Source: Actinomyces oris (lineage in GTDB: Bacteria; Actinomycetota; Actinomycetes; Actinomycetales; Actinomycetaceae). From it: DNA of 64,000 bases. Positions 8,012 through 14,686 of the stretch are shown here, piece after piece. The notes beneath the pieces were generated by a model that saw nothing but the letters and a program-made list of their open reading frames with translations, was not told where the DNA came from and did no database searches. The translations under genes and the position numbers were made by a program. Location: positions 126,191 through 190,190 of the forward strand of contig NZ_VICC01000001.1 of NCBI RefSeq assembly GCF_006546825.1, given 5' to 3'. The stretch's first letter is position 1. Each line of letters opens with the position of its first letter.

Positions 8012-8308
8012 TCACAGGGTTGGCATGGCCGCGGCTAGGTCAGAGGCCGTGGCGGTGGTGTTCGGGGACGTGAGGCGCTTGGCAACCTGCACCGCTCCGG
8101 AGTAGGCCGAGAAGATGCGGTTGTTGGCGGCATTGACGTCCTTGGCCGTGTAACCCTCTGCGAGGAGGGCGCGGCTCACCTGGCGGGCGTAGTCGGTGAC
8201 GGCTTCGTCTCCGCTTGCGAGCAGGTCGGTGGTGGTGGGGCGTCTGATGTCTGCGGCGATCTCTTCCAGGTGCCGCTGAGTGAATCGGAGTGTGGGCGGT
8301 GGTGTCAT
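8012..8308 (-). CDS. Small helical protein of unknown function, 98 aa
   Basis: A 98-residue protein (MTPPPTLRFTQRHLEEI... ending DLAAAMPTL) predicted to be mostly helical, with segments RQVSRALLAEGYTAKDVNAANNRIFSAYSGAVQVAKRL. AGGAAA precedes the ATG at a normal distance. It ends 8 nt before the next gene and its TGA lies just ahead of that gene's ribosome site, indicating one transcript. No recognisable motif; the family and function are unknown. Confidence 0.75.
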   Translation of the reverse strand: MTPPPTLRFTQRHLEEIAADIRRPTTTDLLASGDEAVTDYARQVSRALLAEGYTAKDVNAANNRIFSAYSGAVQVAKRLTSPNTTATASDLAAAMPTL

Positions 8309-8402
8309 GGTGTGTTTCCTTTCAGCCGTGCTGCGGTACGGGCAGCGGGGTTGTGTGGGATCGGACGGTGTCGGTCCCCGGCATGGTCCGGGGAGCCGGC
8401 AC

Positions 8403-8831
8403 CTACTTGGTGGTGACGTCGAGCAGCGCCGTCGTGGCGTCCTGCTCGGTGACGGCGGGGCGGGCCGCGGTGCCGGCGGCCCACATTGCTGCGGCCGTGC
8501 TGAAGCCGTCTGGGGCGCTGGCGGAGGCGGCGTTGGCGAGGGCCTCGGCGCCCAGGGAGGCCAGGGCGTCGAACTCTGCTGCGGCCTTGACGCGCTCGTT
8601 CCGGGTGGCGGTGAGGGCGTCGAGCATCTCCGTGCGTAGCCGGCGCCTGTCGGCGGGGTCGAGGTCGGCCAGGTCGGCGGCGAGCGTGGCCACGGCTGGG
8701 GCCTCGGAGATGAGTGTGAGGCCGGCGCAGCCCGTGGCTGCGAGGACGTCGAGCTGATGGCGGTGGGTGCCGCCGGTGAGGTCGTCTATGGCGTCTCGAA
8801 GGTGGGTGAAGGCAGGGGTGTTGGGTCGCAC
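8403..8831 (-). CDS. Small helical protein of unknown function, 142 aa
   Basis: I do not recognise this 142-residue protein. It is Ala-rich and mostly helical (AFTHLRDAIDDLTGG, LAADLADLDPADRRRLRTEMLDALTATRNERVKAAAEFDAL). I chose GTG 8831 because AAGGAA lies about 8 nt upstream, and because this leaves a 28-nt gap to the end of the replication gene rather than a long overlap. It belongs to the leftward block of the element. Confidence 0.7.
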   Translation of the reverse strand: MRPNTPAFTHLRDAIDDLTGGTHRHQLDVLAATGCAGLTLISEAPAVATLAADLADLDPADRRRLRTEMLDALTATRNERVKAAAEFDALASLGAEALANAASASAPDGFSTAAAMWAAGTAARPAVTEQDATTALLDVTTK

Positions 8832-8859
8832 GGTGGGGGTTCCTTCCTGGTGTTGTTGG

Positions 8860-9990
8860 TCAGGCCCGGGCGAGAGCTCGGGCAGGTGCGCGTCGGGGTG
8901 GCGTGGCCACGGCGGCGATCTCATCGGCCCGGCAAGCGGGGCACACGCCGCTGCGGGTCAGGGGGCGGTCATGGGTCGGGCAGTACCGGTCCGGGCTGCG
9001 GTTGCGGGACGGTGGCGGCGTGGCCACGGCGGCCCGTAGCGCGCGCACCAGCAGCCCAGGACCGGCGTCGGGTGGCAGGTCACTCAGGAGCAGCTGGATG
9101 TCCCGGGCACGCCATCCCCGAGCGGTGAGCGGAGCCACCAGCATCGCCACGTCGACGCGCAGCCCGATAGCGCACCGATGGCGACGGACGACGTCGACGG
9201 CGTCCCGACTCTCGCCCGGATCCCCCGCGCTCGCGGCCCCGGCGGAGCCGGCGGCCGTTGAGGTGCTCTCCTCCCGCCCGCCGTCGTCGAGCTCGTGCCC
9301 GCGCTCCGGTTGGTTGAGGGGGGTAGGGGGGAGGGGGATTGTTTGATCTTGGTCTGATCGGAGGACATGGTGTCCTCCCTGGAGTGCAGATTTGTCCTCC
9401 CTGGAGCACTCAGAGGGGACATGGTGTCCGCCCTGGGTGGGGTTATCCACAAGCGCCGCTGGGTTCAGGGAGGACATGGTGTCCTCTCTGGCGTGGTTAT
9501 CCACAGGGCTCGTGGTGGTCGGAGACGCTGTTGTGGTGTCCTCGGGGCGATCGGTACTGGCACCGATGGGGATGGTCTCACCACTGGCGGTGAGGACCTG
9601 GACGTCATCGGCACTGGCACCGATAACGGGTGGGATGGTGAGGGTGTAGCGGGGTGCGCGGTGCTGGGAGGCCTTGGCGGTGAGGGCGAGGAATCCGGTG
9701 GCCTCGAGCCGGCCCATCGCTCGCCGTACGTTGCGCCGGCTCATCCCGGTGGCTTCGGCGAGGCGCTGCTGGGGCGCCCAGGCGTCGCGCACGTCGCCGG
9801 CTCGGCGAGCCAGGACGCACGCGACGTGCCGGGCGGAGGGCTCCAGCGGGCTTGTGGGCGCCTCGACGGCGTCCAGCCACTCCCACTTGCTCGCAGCGAT
9901 CGCAAGGTTCCTGCCGGAACTGCGGCGGCCACTGGCGGCTACCGCAGCAGGCCCCATCGGCAGGGCCGCGAGCGCGGGGGTGGTGGTCAT
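8860..9990 (-). CDS. Winged-helix replication initiator-like protein, 376 aa
   Basis: The N-terminal half carries a helix-turn-helix: SARHVACVLARRAGDVRDAWAPQQRLAEATGMSRRNVRRAMGRLEATGFLAL (about residues 52-103), the arrangement seen in plasmid and element replication proteins with a GntR/MarR-like winged helix. Residues 145-215 form a low-complexity linker encoded by repetitive palindromic DNA. The C-terminal half has a helical region (DVAMLVAPLTARGWRARDIQLLLSDLP) and a putative zinc ribbon, YCPTHDRPLTRSGVCPAC. The ATG overlaps the preceding stop by ATGA. Within this gene are two perfect DnaA boxes and iteron-like repeats, so I infer that it is the element's initiator with an internal origin. 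A plain transcription regulator is the alternative. Confidence 0.75.
   Translation of the reverse strand: MTTTPALAALPMGPAAVAASGRRSSGRNLAIAASKWEWLDAVEAPTSPLEPSARHVACVLARRAGDVRDAWAPQQRLAEATGMSRRNVRRAMGRLEATGFLALTAKASQHRAPRYTLTIPPVIGASADDVQVLTASGETIPIGASTDRPEDTTTASPTTTSPVDNHAREDTMSSLNPAALVDNPTQGGHHVPSECSREDKSALQGGHHVLRSDQDQTIPLPPTPLNQPERGHELDDGGREESTSTAAGSAGAASAGDPGESRDAVDVVRRHRCAIGLRVDVAMLVAPLTARGWRARDIQLLLSDLPPDAGPGLLVRALRAAVATPPPSRNRSPDRYCPTHDRPLTRSGVCPACRADEIAAVATPPRRAPARALARA
9360..9545. other. Putative replication origin: iteron-like palindromes and two DnaA boxes
   Basis: A palindrome built on GGACA-TGG-TGTCC occurs at 9360-9378 (8-bp arms), 9416-9429 and 9470-9486, with half-sites TGTCCTCCCTGG at 9393-9404 and TGGTGTCCTCGG at 9534-9545. 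The centres near 9369, 9423, 9478 and 9535 are spaced about 54-57 nt. Two perfect DnaA boxes TTATCCACA lie at 9443-9451 and 9497-9505, each between repeats. Iterons plus DnaA boxes inside a rep gene are known from RepA_N-type plasmids. No AT-rich unwinding segment is obvious nearby. Confidence 0.7.
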
Positions 9991-10472
9991 GCGTCGTGCT
10001 CCTCGAGGTCTCGAGGGTCGTCGGGCATGAGGATGGGGGCGTAGACGGCGATGGTGGCCGGGGTTGTGGTGAAGGTAGGGGCGCCGTGGGTGAGGGTATG
10101 GAGTGCGGCTGTGGCTATTCGTGGGAGCTCGTCGGCGGGTAGGTCGGCGGCGGCGAGTGCCTCGATGCGGTCTGCGGTGTGGAGGTTGATGGTGCCGATG
10201 CGGCGGCGGATGCCTTCGGGGGCGTTGTCGTCCTCGACGTAGCGGATGGGCTGGGTGTCCCGCTCGATGGTGATGGCGGGCGTTGCCAGGGCGTGGGCAA
10301 GGTCGTCACGGGTGGTGGTGTCGACGGTCAGGCCGACGGCCGGCGCGACCACGTGGCATGTGGGGCGGAGAGTGGTGGGGCCTGCGGTGGCTGGTGGCCG
10401 TGGAGCGGCTGTGGGGAGGTCGAACATGGGTACGTCCTCCCATGGGGCGGGGGCTGGTCTGCGGCGTCTCAT
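9987..10472 (-). CDS. Unknown protein of the element, 161 aa
   Basis: Begins MRRRRPAPAPWEDVPMFDLP and continues with a mixed alpha/beta pattern (DDLAHALATPAITIERDTQPIRYVEDDNAPEGIRRRIGTINLHTADRI). The start overlaps the preceding stop as TTATGA, and the end overlaps the start of the replication gene, so this is a strictly coupled chain. Upstream in-frame codons are Arg/Pro/His-rich and look non-coding. The sequence IRYVEDDNAPEGIRRRIGTI suggests a small globular domain, but I cannot name it. Confidence 0.7.
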   Translation of the reverse strand: MRRRRPAPAPWEDVPMFDLPTAAPRPPATAGPTTLRPTCHVVAPAVGLTVDTTTRDDLAHALATPAITIERDTQPIRYVEDDNAPEGIRRRIGTINLHTADRIEALAAADLPADELPRIATAALHTLTHGAPTFTTTPATIAVYAPILMPDDPRDLEEHDA

Positions 10473-10912
10473 AAGGTCGCCATCTCCTGGTGGGTGGTCG
10501 CTGCTGGCTGCGTGGCGGCGGTGAGTGCTTCGAGCTCTTCGTCGAGGCGGGCGGTAGCTGGGATGGCGACACCGATGACCTGGCAGTCCTGGTGGTCTAG
10601 GTGTGGGCACTGCATGGCGACTGTCGTCCACTGGTCGGCGTGGGCGGCGACGTCGAAGGCGCATACGGCGATGGCGGGCAGGTCGGAGATCAGTAGGTCG
10701 GGGGCGACGCGCAGGAGGACTGCGTGGCCGTGCTGGATGTGGATGGTGGCGACGTCACGGAGCGCTCGCTGCTTGTGGTTGGGGAGCTCGTCGAGGAAGT
10801 ACTCGGTGCTCTGCTGGCGCACGCCGAACTTGATGCCGAGGGCGTCGAGCGTGGCCATGCTGTCGACGGTGGGGCAGGCGGTGGTGGGGGTGGCGTAGTA
10901 GTGCAGGCTCAT
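10469..10912 (-). CDS. Unknown protein of the element, 147 aa
   Basis: The sequence MSLHYYATPTTACPTVDSM is followed by LGIKFGVRQQSTEYFLDELPNHKQRALRDVATIHIQHGHAVLLRVAPDLLISDLPAIAVCAFDVAAH and a helical C-terminus. ATG 10912 has a consensus AGGAGG 8 nt upstream. The frame stays open to an ATG at 11062 that overlaps the preceding stop by ATGA and would add 50 residues beginning MTLTTPALAAPTAS; either start, or both, could be used. A CPHLDHQDC segment could bind metal. Family unknown. Confidence 0.7.
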   Translation of the reverse strand: MSLHYYATPTTACPTVDSMATLDALGIKFGVRQQSTEYFLDELPNHKQRALRDVATIHIQHGHAVLLRVAPDLLISDLPAIAVCAFDVAAHADQWTTVAMQCPHLDHQDCQVIGVAIPATARLDEELEALTAATQPAATTHQEMATL

Positions 10913-11024
10913 AGGGGTTGCCTCCTGGTGCGGGTTGAGGGGTTCTCCAAGGCGGGTGGGGATGGGGTGGTTGGGAACTCCGTGGGTGCCGGCCGTCGGG
11001 CCGGAGTGTTCAGCCCTGCTGCTC

Positions 11025-11054
11025 GCGGTTGGGGCCGCGAGCGCGGGGGTGGTG
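11025..11054 (-). repeat. 30-bp repeat encoding a shared TTPALAAP N-terminus (copy also at 11975-12004)
   Basis: A 30-bp sequence is identical at 11025-11054 and 11975-12004; a 23-bp part recurs at 9963-9985. All three sit just after an ATG and encode TTPALAAP-like N-termini of three different leftward proteins. The similarity extends through the start codon. Confidence 0.7.
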
Positions 11055-11058
11055 AGGG

Positions 11059-11520
11059 TCATCGTGGTGTCCACGTCCCTGCGGTCTGGTAGGCCTCGAG
11101 GGCACGGGTGTAGGTATCCAGGGCTGTGCGTAGGTGCTGGGCTGCCTCGGGTGAGTCGATGACGACGTCGGGGATCACGAGGACGGGGGCGTCGAGGTTG
11201 CAGATCGCGGTGATTCTCACGGGTGTGTTGACGCCGGTGCCGGGGACGGGGCCGAGGTCGGCGATGTGCTGGCCGGGGAGGCAGGCGGTGGGGTGGCACC
11301 ACGGCAGGTGGCCGGTGGGGGATGAAGCCGTTGGCGTGGGCTCGGCGTCGTCGGGGTTGCCCCATCGTCCGCGGCCGTGGTCGTCGTTCGTGGTCACGGA
11401 GCTTGTCGTGGCCACGGGCGAGTCGAGTCGTCCTGAACCGGCGAGGACGTCCGGGCGGGCGCCTTCGGGGTGGGAGTAGCTGGGTGTGCTGGCGGGGGTG
11501 CAGGTGGTTGGGGGTAGCAT
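11059..11520 (-). CDS. Unknown protein of the element, 153 aa
   Basis: After a Thr/Pro/Ser-rich N-terminus of about 70 residues comes LPWCHPTACLPGQHIADLGPV and a strand-rich section (VRITAICNLDAPVLVIPDVVIDSPEAAQHLRTALDTYTRALEAYQ). The WCxxxxC...H pattern near the middle resembles small actinobacterial plasmid-associated proteins such as DUF6907, but this is a loose resemblance. It is followed without a gap by the next coupled gene. The exact start is uncertain: ATG 11520 has no strong ribosome site. Confidence 0.6.
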   Translation of the reverse strand: MLPPTTCTPASTPSYSHPEGARPDVLAGSGRLDSPVATTSSVTTNDDHGRGRWGNPDDAEPTPTASSPTGHLPWCHPTACLPGQHIADLGPVPGTGVNTPVRITAICNLDAPVLVIPDVVIDSPEAAQHLRTALDTYTRALEAYQTAGTWTPR

Positions 11521-11547
11521 TGTGGTGATCCGATCTACTGGCTTGGG

Positions 11548-12015
11548 TCAGGCCCCCGCGTTGCTGACTGGCGCGGGGGTCGTCTTGTTGGTTGTCCTGC
11601 TGCGGCTTCGGCTGCGGTGCGAGCGCGGGACGGCTGCGGTGGTGGGTTCTGGTGCTGTGCGGCCGTGGTTGAGGCGGGCGCGGATGGTGTCGAAGCCGGT
11701 GCGGCGGATCCGCCAGTGGCCGTTGTCGGGCAGCTGGTAGGCAGGGAGGAGCCCGGTGCGGCACATGGCTTCTACGGCTTGGCGGTTGGTGCGCATGATG
11801 CGGGCGGCCTCGGCGGTGGTCAGGTCGCAGCCTCGGGCGGCCTCGAGGGCGCGGGCGGCTGCGGCGTTGAGGGCGGGGGTGTCGAGCTCGTAGGCGTTGG
11901 TCAGGCCCAGAAGTGCCAGAGCCGTACGCGCATCGACGGGGTTGACGGCTGGGGCGAGGTCGGCCGGTGTTGGTGCGGTTGGGGCCGCGAGCGCGGGGGT
12001 GGTGCCGGTGGTCAT
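11548..12015 (-). CDS. MerR/excisionase-fold HTH protein, 155 aa
   Basis: The middle of the protein holds LTTAEAARIMRTNRQAVEAMCRTGLLPAYQLPDNGHWRIRRTGFDTI (about 64-110), a textbook HTH_17/AlpA-type winged helix with the recognition helix NRQAVEAMCRTG and the GHWRIRRTGF wing. The C-terminal 40 residues are Arg/Ser/Thr-rich and basic. The N-terminus MTTGTTPALAAPTAP is shared with two other genes of the element. It is encoded 18 nt downstream of another HTH_17 protein. It may be a second excisionase or a transcription activator of the block. Confidence 0.75.
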   Translation of the reverse strand: MTTGTTPALAAPTAPTPADLAPAVNPVDARTALALLGLTNAYELDTPALNAAAARALEAARGCDLTTAEAARIMRTNRQAVEAMCRTGLLPAYQLPDNGHWRIRRTGFDTIRARLNHGRTAPEPTTAAVPRSHRSRSRSRTTNKTTPAPVSNAGA

Positions 12016-12033
12016 CGTGGTGCGCCTGTCGGG

Positions 12034-12273
12034 TCAGGCGTCGGCCAGGACGCTGGCGGGGTCGGTGACGCACTCGGCGAGGTAGTTGTCGAGGTCCTCG
12101 AGGCGGTAGCGGATCTTGCCGCGTTTGCCGCCTCCGAGCTTGAGGTAGCGGGGGCCTCGGCCCTGGAAGCGCCAGCCGGCGAGTGTCTGGGGTGCGTAGC
12201 CGAGGTAGTCGGCGGCTTCCTTGGGTGACAGGGTGCCCGACAGGCCGGACAGCGGGGCAGCGGGATCAGGCAT
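12034..12273 (-). CDS. AlpA/Xis-like HTH_17 protein, 79 aa
   Basis: The sequence GTLSPKEAADYLGYAPQTLAGWRFQGRGPRYLKLGGGKRGKIRYRLEDLDNYLAECV is the classic HTH_17 excisionase fold: helix-turn-helix SPKEAADYLGYAPQTLAGW and the wing YRLEDLDNYL. I start at ATG 12273, which has GGAGG 5 nt upstream; a start at 12285 is also open. It is the first gene of the leftward block and is divergent from the XRE gene, so it probably acts as excisionase or as activator for the block, under control of the repressor. Confidence 0.85.
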   Translation of the reverse strand: MPDPAAPLSGLSGTLSPKEAADYLGYAPQTLAGWRFQGRGPRYLKLGGGKRGKIRYRLEDLDNYLAECVTDPASVLADA

Positions 12274-12285
12274 GGCAACCTCCAT

Positions 12286-12396
12286 ATCGAATGACCTGAT
12301 TCGAGATCAGTGTCATACTAACACGTTTTTCGTGTTGCTCTAACATTGATATCGTGTTGTCTATGCGGTATTGCAGTCAACAGTTACGATTGCAGG
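12286..12396. promoter_or_regulatory. Divergent control region between AlpA-like and XRE genes
   Basis: Two inverted repeats are present: CTGAT-TCGAG-ATCAG (12296-12310) and AACACG-TTTTT-CGTGTT (12320-12336), plus a third CGTGTTG word at 12353-12359. The region is AT-rich against the element background. TACGAT (12385-12390) lies 6 nt before the GTG at 12397. This looks like a lysogeny-type switch with operators for the XRE protein. Confidence 0.65.
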
Positions 12397-12915
12397 GTGG
12401 CTAAGGTGGATGACGAACGCATCGGCGCGCTTGTTGCTCGCGCGCGAGCGGAAGCAGGACTGTCACAGTCGGCTTTGGCTGAACGTGTGTCCTCGACTGA
12501 TGGCATGGCGTGGACCCAGACCACGGTGTGGAACATCGAGCACGGGGAGCGGGCCTTACGTGCTTCAGAGCTCCCAACTTTGGCTGTGGCACTAGGAGTG
12601 ACCGTCGACCTACTCCTGCGCGGAGTCGGTGGTCCTTACACGGCTCGCGCAGCGATCCGAGACCTCAAACGGGCGCACGAAGAGCTGGGGTGGAGGCTTG
12701 CCGACTTCGCAACTGCGCGAACAGAGGTAGCAGACCTTGATGCCGAGGATGCCGAAACCCTTGGCGACCTAGATCCTGAGGATGCGAGCGCAGCGCTAGC
12801 CTCTTACACACTCCGAAGCGCCGCCGAAGTAGCAGCAACCAGTGTTTCTGAACTGTGGGCCGAAGAGAGGGCGGGTAACGCCCCTCTGACCGGTGAGGAC
12901 ATCTTGAACATGTGA
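12397..12915 (+). CDS. XRE-family repressor of the integrated element, 172 aa
   Basis: The N-terminal HTH_XRE domain is clear: RIGALVARARAEAGLSQSALAERVSSTDGMAWTQTTVWNIEHGERALRASELPTLAVALGVTVDLLL (about 6-72). The C-terminal half is helical and acidic (DLKRAHEELGWRLADFATARTEVADLDAEDAETLGDLDPEDAS) and may dimerise or bind an inducer. No Ser-Lys autocleavage motif of LexA-like repressors is visible, so derepression may need a partner protein, as with Stl of phage satellites. The GTG start is 6 nt after TACGAT, suggesting a leaderless transcript. It is divergent from the AlpA-like gene and upstream of the integrase on the same strand. Confidence 0.85.
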   Translation: MAKVDDERIGALVARARAEAGLSQSALAERVSSTDGMAWTQTTVWNIEHGERALRASELPTLAVALGVTVDLLLRGVGGPYTARAAIRDLKRAHEELGWRLADFATARTEVADLDAEDAETLGDLDPEDASAALASYTLRSAAEVAATSVSELWAEERAGNAPLTGEDILNM

Positions 12916-13278
12916 GTCCTGCTGGCGGGGTGAACTGGGTTGTGGGCTCCCGCTGCGGGTGGTGGGGCGTGTCGTGCGCGTCCTGCTAGTGGGGGCGTGC
13001 TCGCACGTCTCCGTGAGAGGCCCACCGTCGGCCGCCGGCCCCGCTACAGGCATGGGGGCGTGGCCACGGGCGGTCCTCTCGGGTGAGGTGGCCGGCGGCT
13101 GCCTCACAGCGCCGGAGGCGGGTGGTCGGTCCCCCGCCACGGCCCGGGACTACGGCGCACGCCGCCAGGCCCGGAAGGTGCCCCGGCGCAGTCCCGGGCA
13201 CCCCGCATCCCCTACCGCACGACGGCCACCCCAGTAGGCGGCTGACGAAGCTGGTGGGGCAGTCAGGAAGGGCCGACA
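12916..13278. other. Non-coding 363-nt gap upstream of the integrase
   Basis: No convincing gene is seen on either strand; frames here are Arg/Pro-rich and lack ribosome sites. The stretch is GC-rich and could fold into several hairpins. It separates the repressor gene from the integrase gene and may hold the integrase promoter or an untranslated RNA. Confidence 0.4.
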
Positions 13279-14622
13279 GTGGCGACCATAGAGGCGTACA
13301 GGACAGCGAAGGGCGAGAAGCGGTGGAGGGTGCGCTACCGCACTCCGGAGCGCCGTCAGACCGACAAGCGCGGTTTCAGGAGGAAGGCGGACGCGGCGGC
13401 CTTCGCGGCGTCCGTCGAGGTATCCAAGTCCATGGGGGCCTACGTGCCCGCGAGCGCGGGGCGGGTGACGGTCGGTGACCTGTCCGGGCCGTGGCTTGAG
13501 CGGAGGCGTGGCGTGGTCAAGCCGAAGACGGCGGTGATGGATGAGTCTGCGGTGCGGGTGCACGTGCTGCCGCGCTGGGGTGGTGTGGCCGTGGGTGATG
13601 TGCGGGCCTCGGCGGTGCAGGCGTGGGTCAGTGAGCTCGTGGCCGGCGGGGCGGGGTCGTCGACAGTGCAGGCGGCGCATGGGGCGCTGCGGAAGATCTT
13701 GCAGGATGCGGTGACGGATCGGCAGATCGTCGTGAACCCGGCTGCCGGTGTGCGCCTGCCGAAGGTGGTGCGGCGTCGTCGGACGTACCTCGACGTCGAG
13801 CAGCTGGCGCGGTTGGCCGTGTGCGCCGGGGAGCTGGGGCCGGTGTTCCTGGTCCTGGGGTGGACGGGGCTGCGGTTCGGTGAGCTGGCCGGCTTGCGCG
13901 TGGAGGACGTCGACGTGCTGCGGAGGCGGCTGACGGTGCGTAGGACGGTGTCGGAGGTGGCCGGGCGGCTTGTGGAGGGGACGCCTAAGACGGCGCAGGG
14001 AATCAGGTCGGTGCCGTTCCCGGCGTTCCTGGCGCCGGTGGTTGGGGCGCAGCTGGCGGGGAAGGCACCGGATCGTGAGGCCTTCTCCTCGCCCCTGGGC
14101 GGGCCTCTGCGGGGCAACTACATCCGTCGGCGGTTCTTGGCGCCCGCCCGGGCGCTCGCGGGTACCGCTGTGGAGCGTGTGCAGGCTGCGGTGGGCGTGG
14201 CCACGAGTGCGCGGGGGCCTGTCTACGGGGAGGCGACGGTAGCGGCTGTGAGGGCCTGGCAGGCCCGTCACGGGCTGGCGGCCACGGGTGCGGTGGACGT
14301 GGCGACGTGGGAGGCGCTGGAGGCCGCTGAGGGGCTGGAGGGGCCGGCGCTGGTGCTTGAGGAGGGGGCCAGGGACTTCGGGGCTCTGACGCTGCACGAT
14401 CTGCGGCACACGGCGGCGTCGTTGGCGATCAGCTCGGGTGCGAACGTGAAGGCGGTTCAGACGATGTTGGGGCACCGGTCGGCGGCGATGACGCTCGACG
14501 TCTACGCAGACCTGTTCCCTGATGACCTGGACGCCGTGGCCGGTGCTCTTGATGCTTTGGGTAGCGCCACGACGTCGGAGATTGTGGGCAATATGTGGGC
14601 AATTCGGCCCGTGGCGGTGTGA
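13279..14622 (+). CDS. int: Tyrosine recombinase (integrase) with an inserted peptidoglycan-binding-like domain
   Basis: A 447-residue site-specific integrase, GTG start. An N-terminal arm-binding segment (about 1-55) is followed by a core-binding domain (62-160) and the catalytic domain. Catalytic residues are R199 (TGLRFGEL), K237 (GTPKT), H373 and R376 (LHDLRHTAA), H399 (LGHRS) and Y409 (DVYADLFP). Between the lysine and HxxR motif, residues 297-350 read AVERVQAAVGV...GPVYGEATVAAVRAWQARHGLAATGAVDVATWEAL, which is the pattern of a PG_binding_1 domain, not part of normal integrases. The catalytic set is intact, so it is probably active. It lies next to attR, as expected, and would cut in the tRNA-Ser 3' half. 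Confidence 0.93.
   Translation: MATIEAYRTAKGEKRWRVRYRTPERRQTDKRGFRRKADAAAFAASVEVSKSMGAYVPASAGRVTVGDLSGPWLERRRGVVKPKTAVMDESAVRVHVLPRWGGVAVGDVRASAVQAWVSELVAGGAGSSTVQAAHGALRKILQDAVTDRQIVVNPAAGVRLPKVVRRRRTYLDVEQLARLAVCAGELGPVFLVLGWTGLRFGELAGLRVEDVDVLRRRLTVRRTVSEVAGRLVEGTPKTAQGIRSVPFPAFLAPVVGAQLAGKAPDREAFSSPLGGPLRGNYIRRRFLAPARALAGTAVERVQAAVGVATSARGPVYGEATVAAVRAWQARHGLAATGAVDVATWEALEAAEGLEGPALVLEEGARDFGALTLHDLRHTAASLAISSGANVKAVQTMLGHRSAAMTLDVYADLFPDDLDAVAGALDALGSATTSEIVGNMWAIRPVAV
14582..14601 (+). repeat. Putative integrase arm-type site, right (P arm)
   Basis: Second copy of TTGTGGGCAATATGTGGGCA, inside the 3' end of the integrase gene where it encodes IVGNMWA. It is 85 nt from attR and matches the copy at 6111-6130 in sequence and orientation. 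Confidence 0.6.
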
Positions 14623-14638
14623 TCGGCCGGGAACTAGG

Positions 14639-14679
14639 AAGGCCCGTCACCGCGACTTTTCGTTGCGGCGACGGGCCTT
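14639..14679. terminator. Bidirectional hairpin between integrase and tRNA-Ser
   Basis: AAGGCCCGTC (14639-14648) pairs with GACGGGCCTT (14670-14679); an inner CCGC/GCGG extension shortens the loop. It can end the rightward integrase transcript and the leftward tRNA transcript. Because it lies inside the element, it replaces the tRNA terminator displaced to 5918-5956. Confidence 0.7.
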
Positions 14680-14686
14680 TCCCGTG

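Noticed and set aside
10469-12073. 534-codon leftward frame spanning several element genes
   Set aside because: Only the C-terminal 147 (or 198) residues have coding character and a ribosome site; the rest is a high-GC shadow of two real genes in another frame.
13150-14475. Long leftward open frame opposite the integrase gene
   Set aside because: Product is Arg/Pro/His-rich antisense of a clearly conserved integrase; no ribosome site and no domain.
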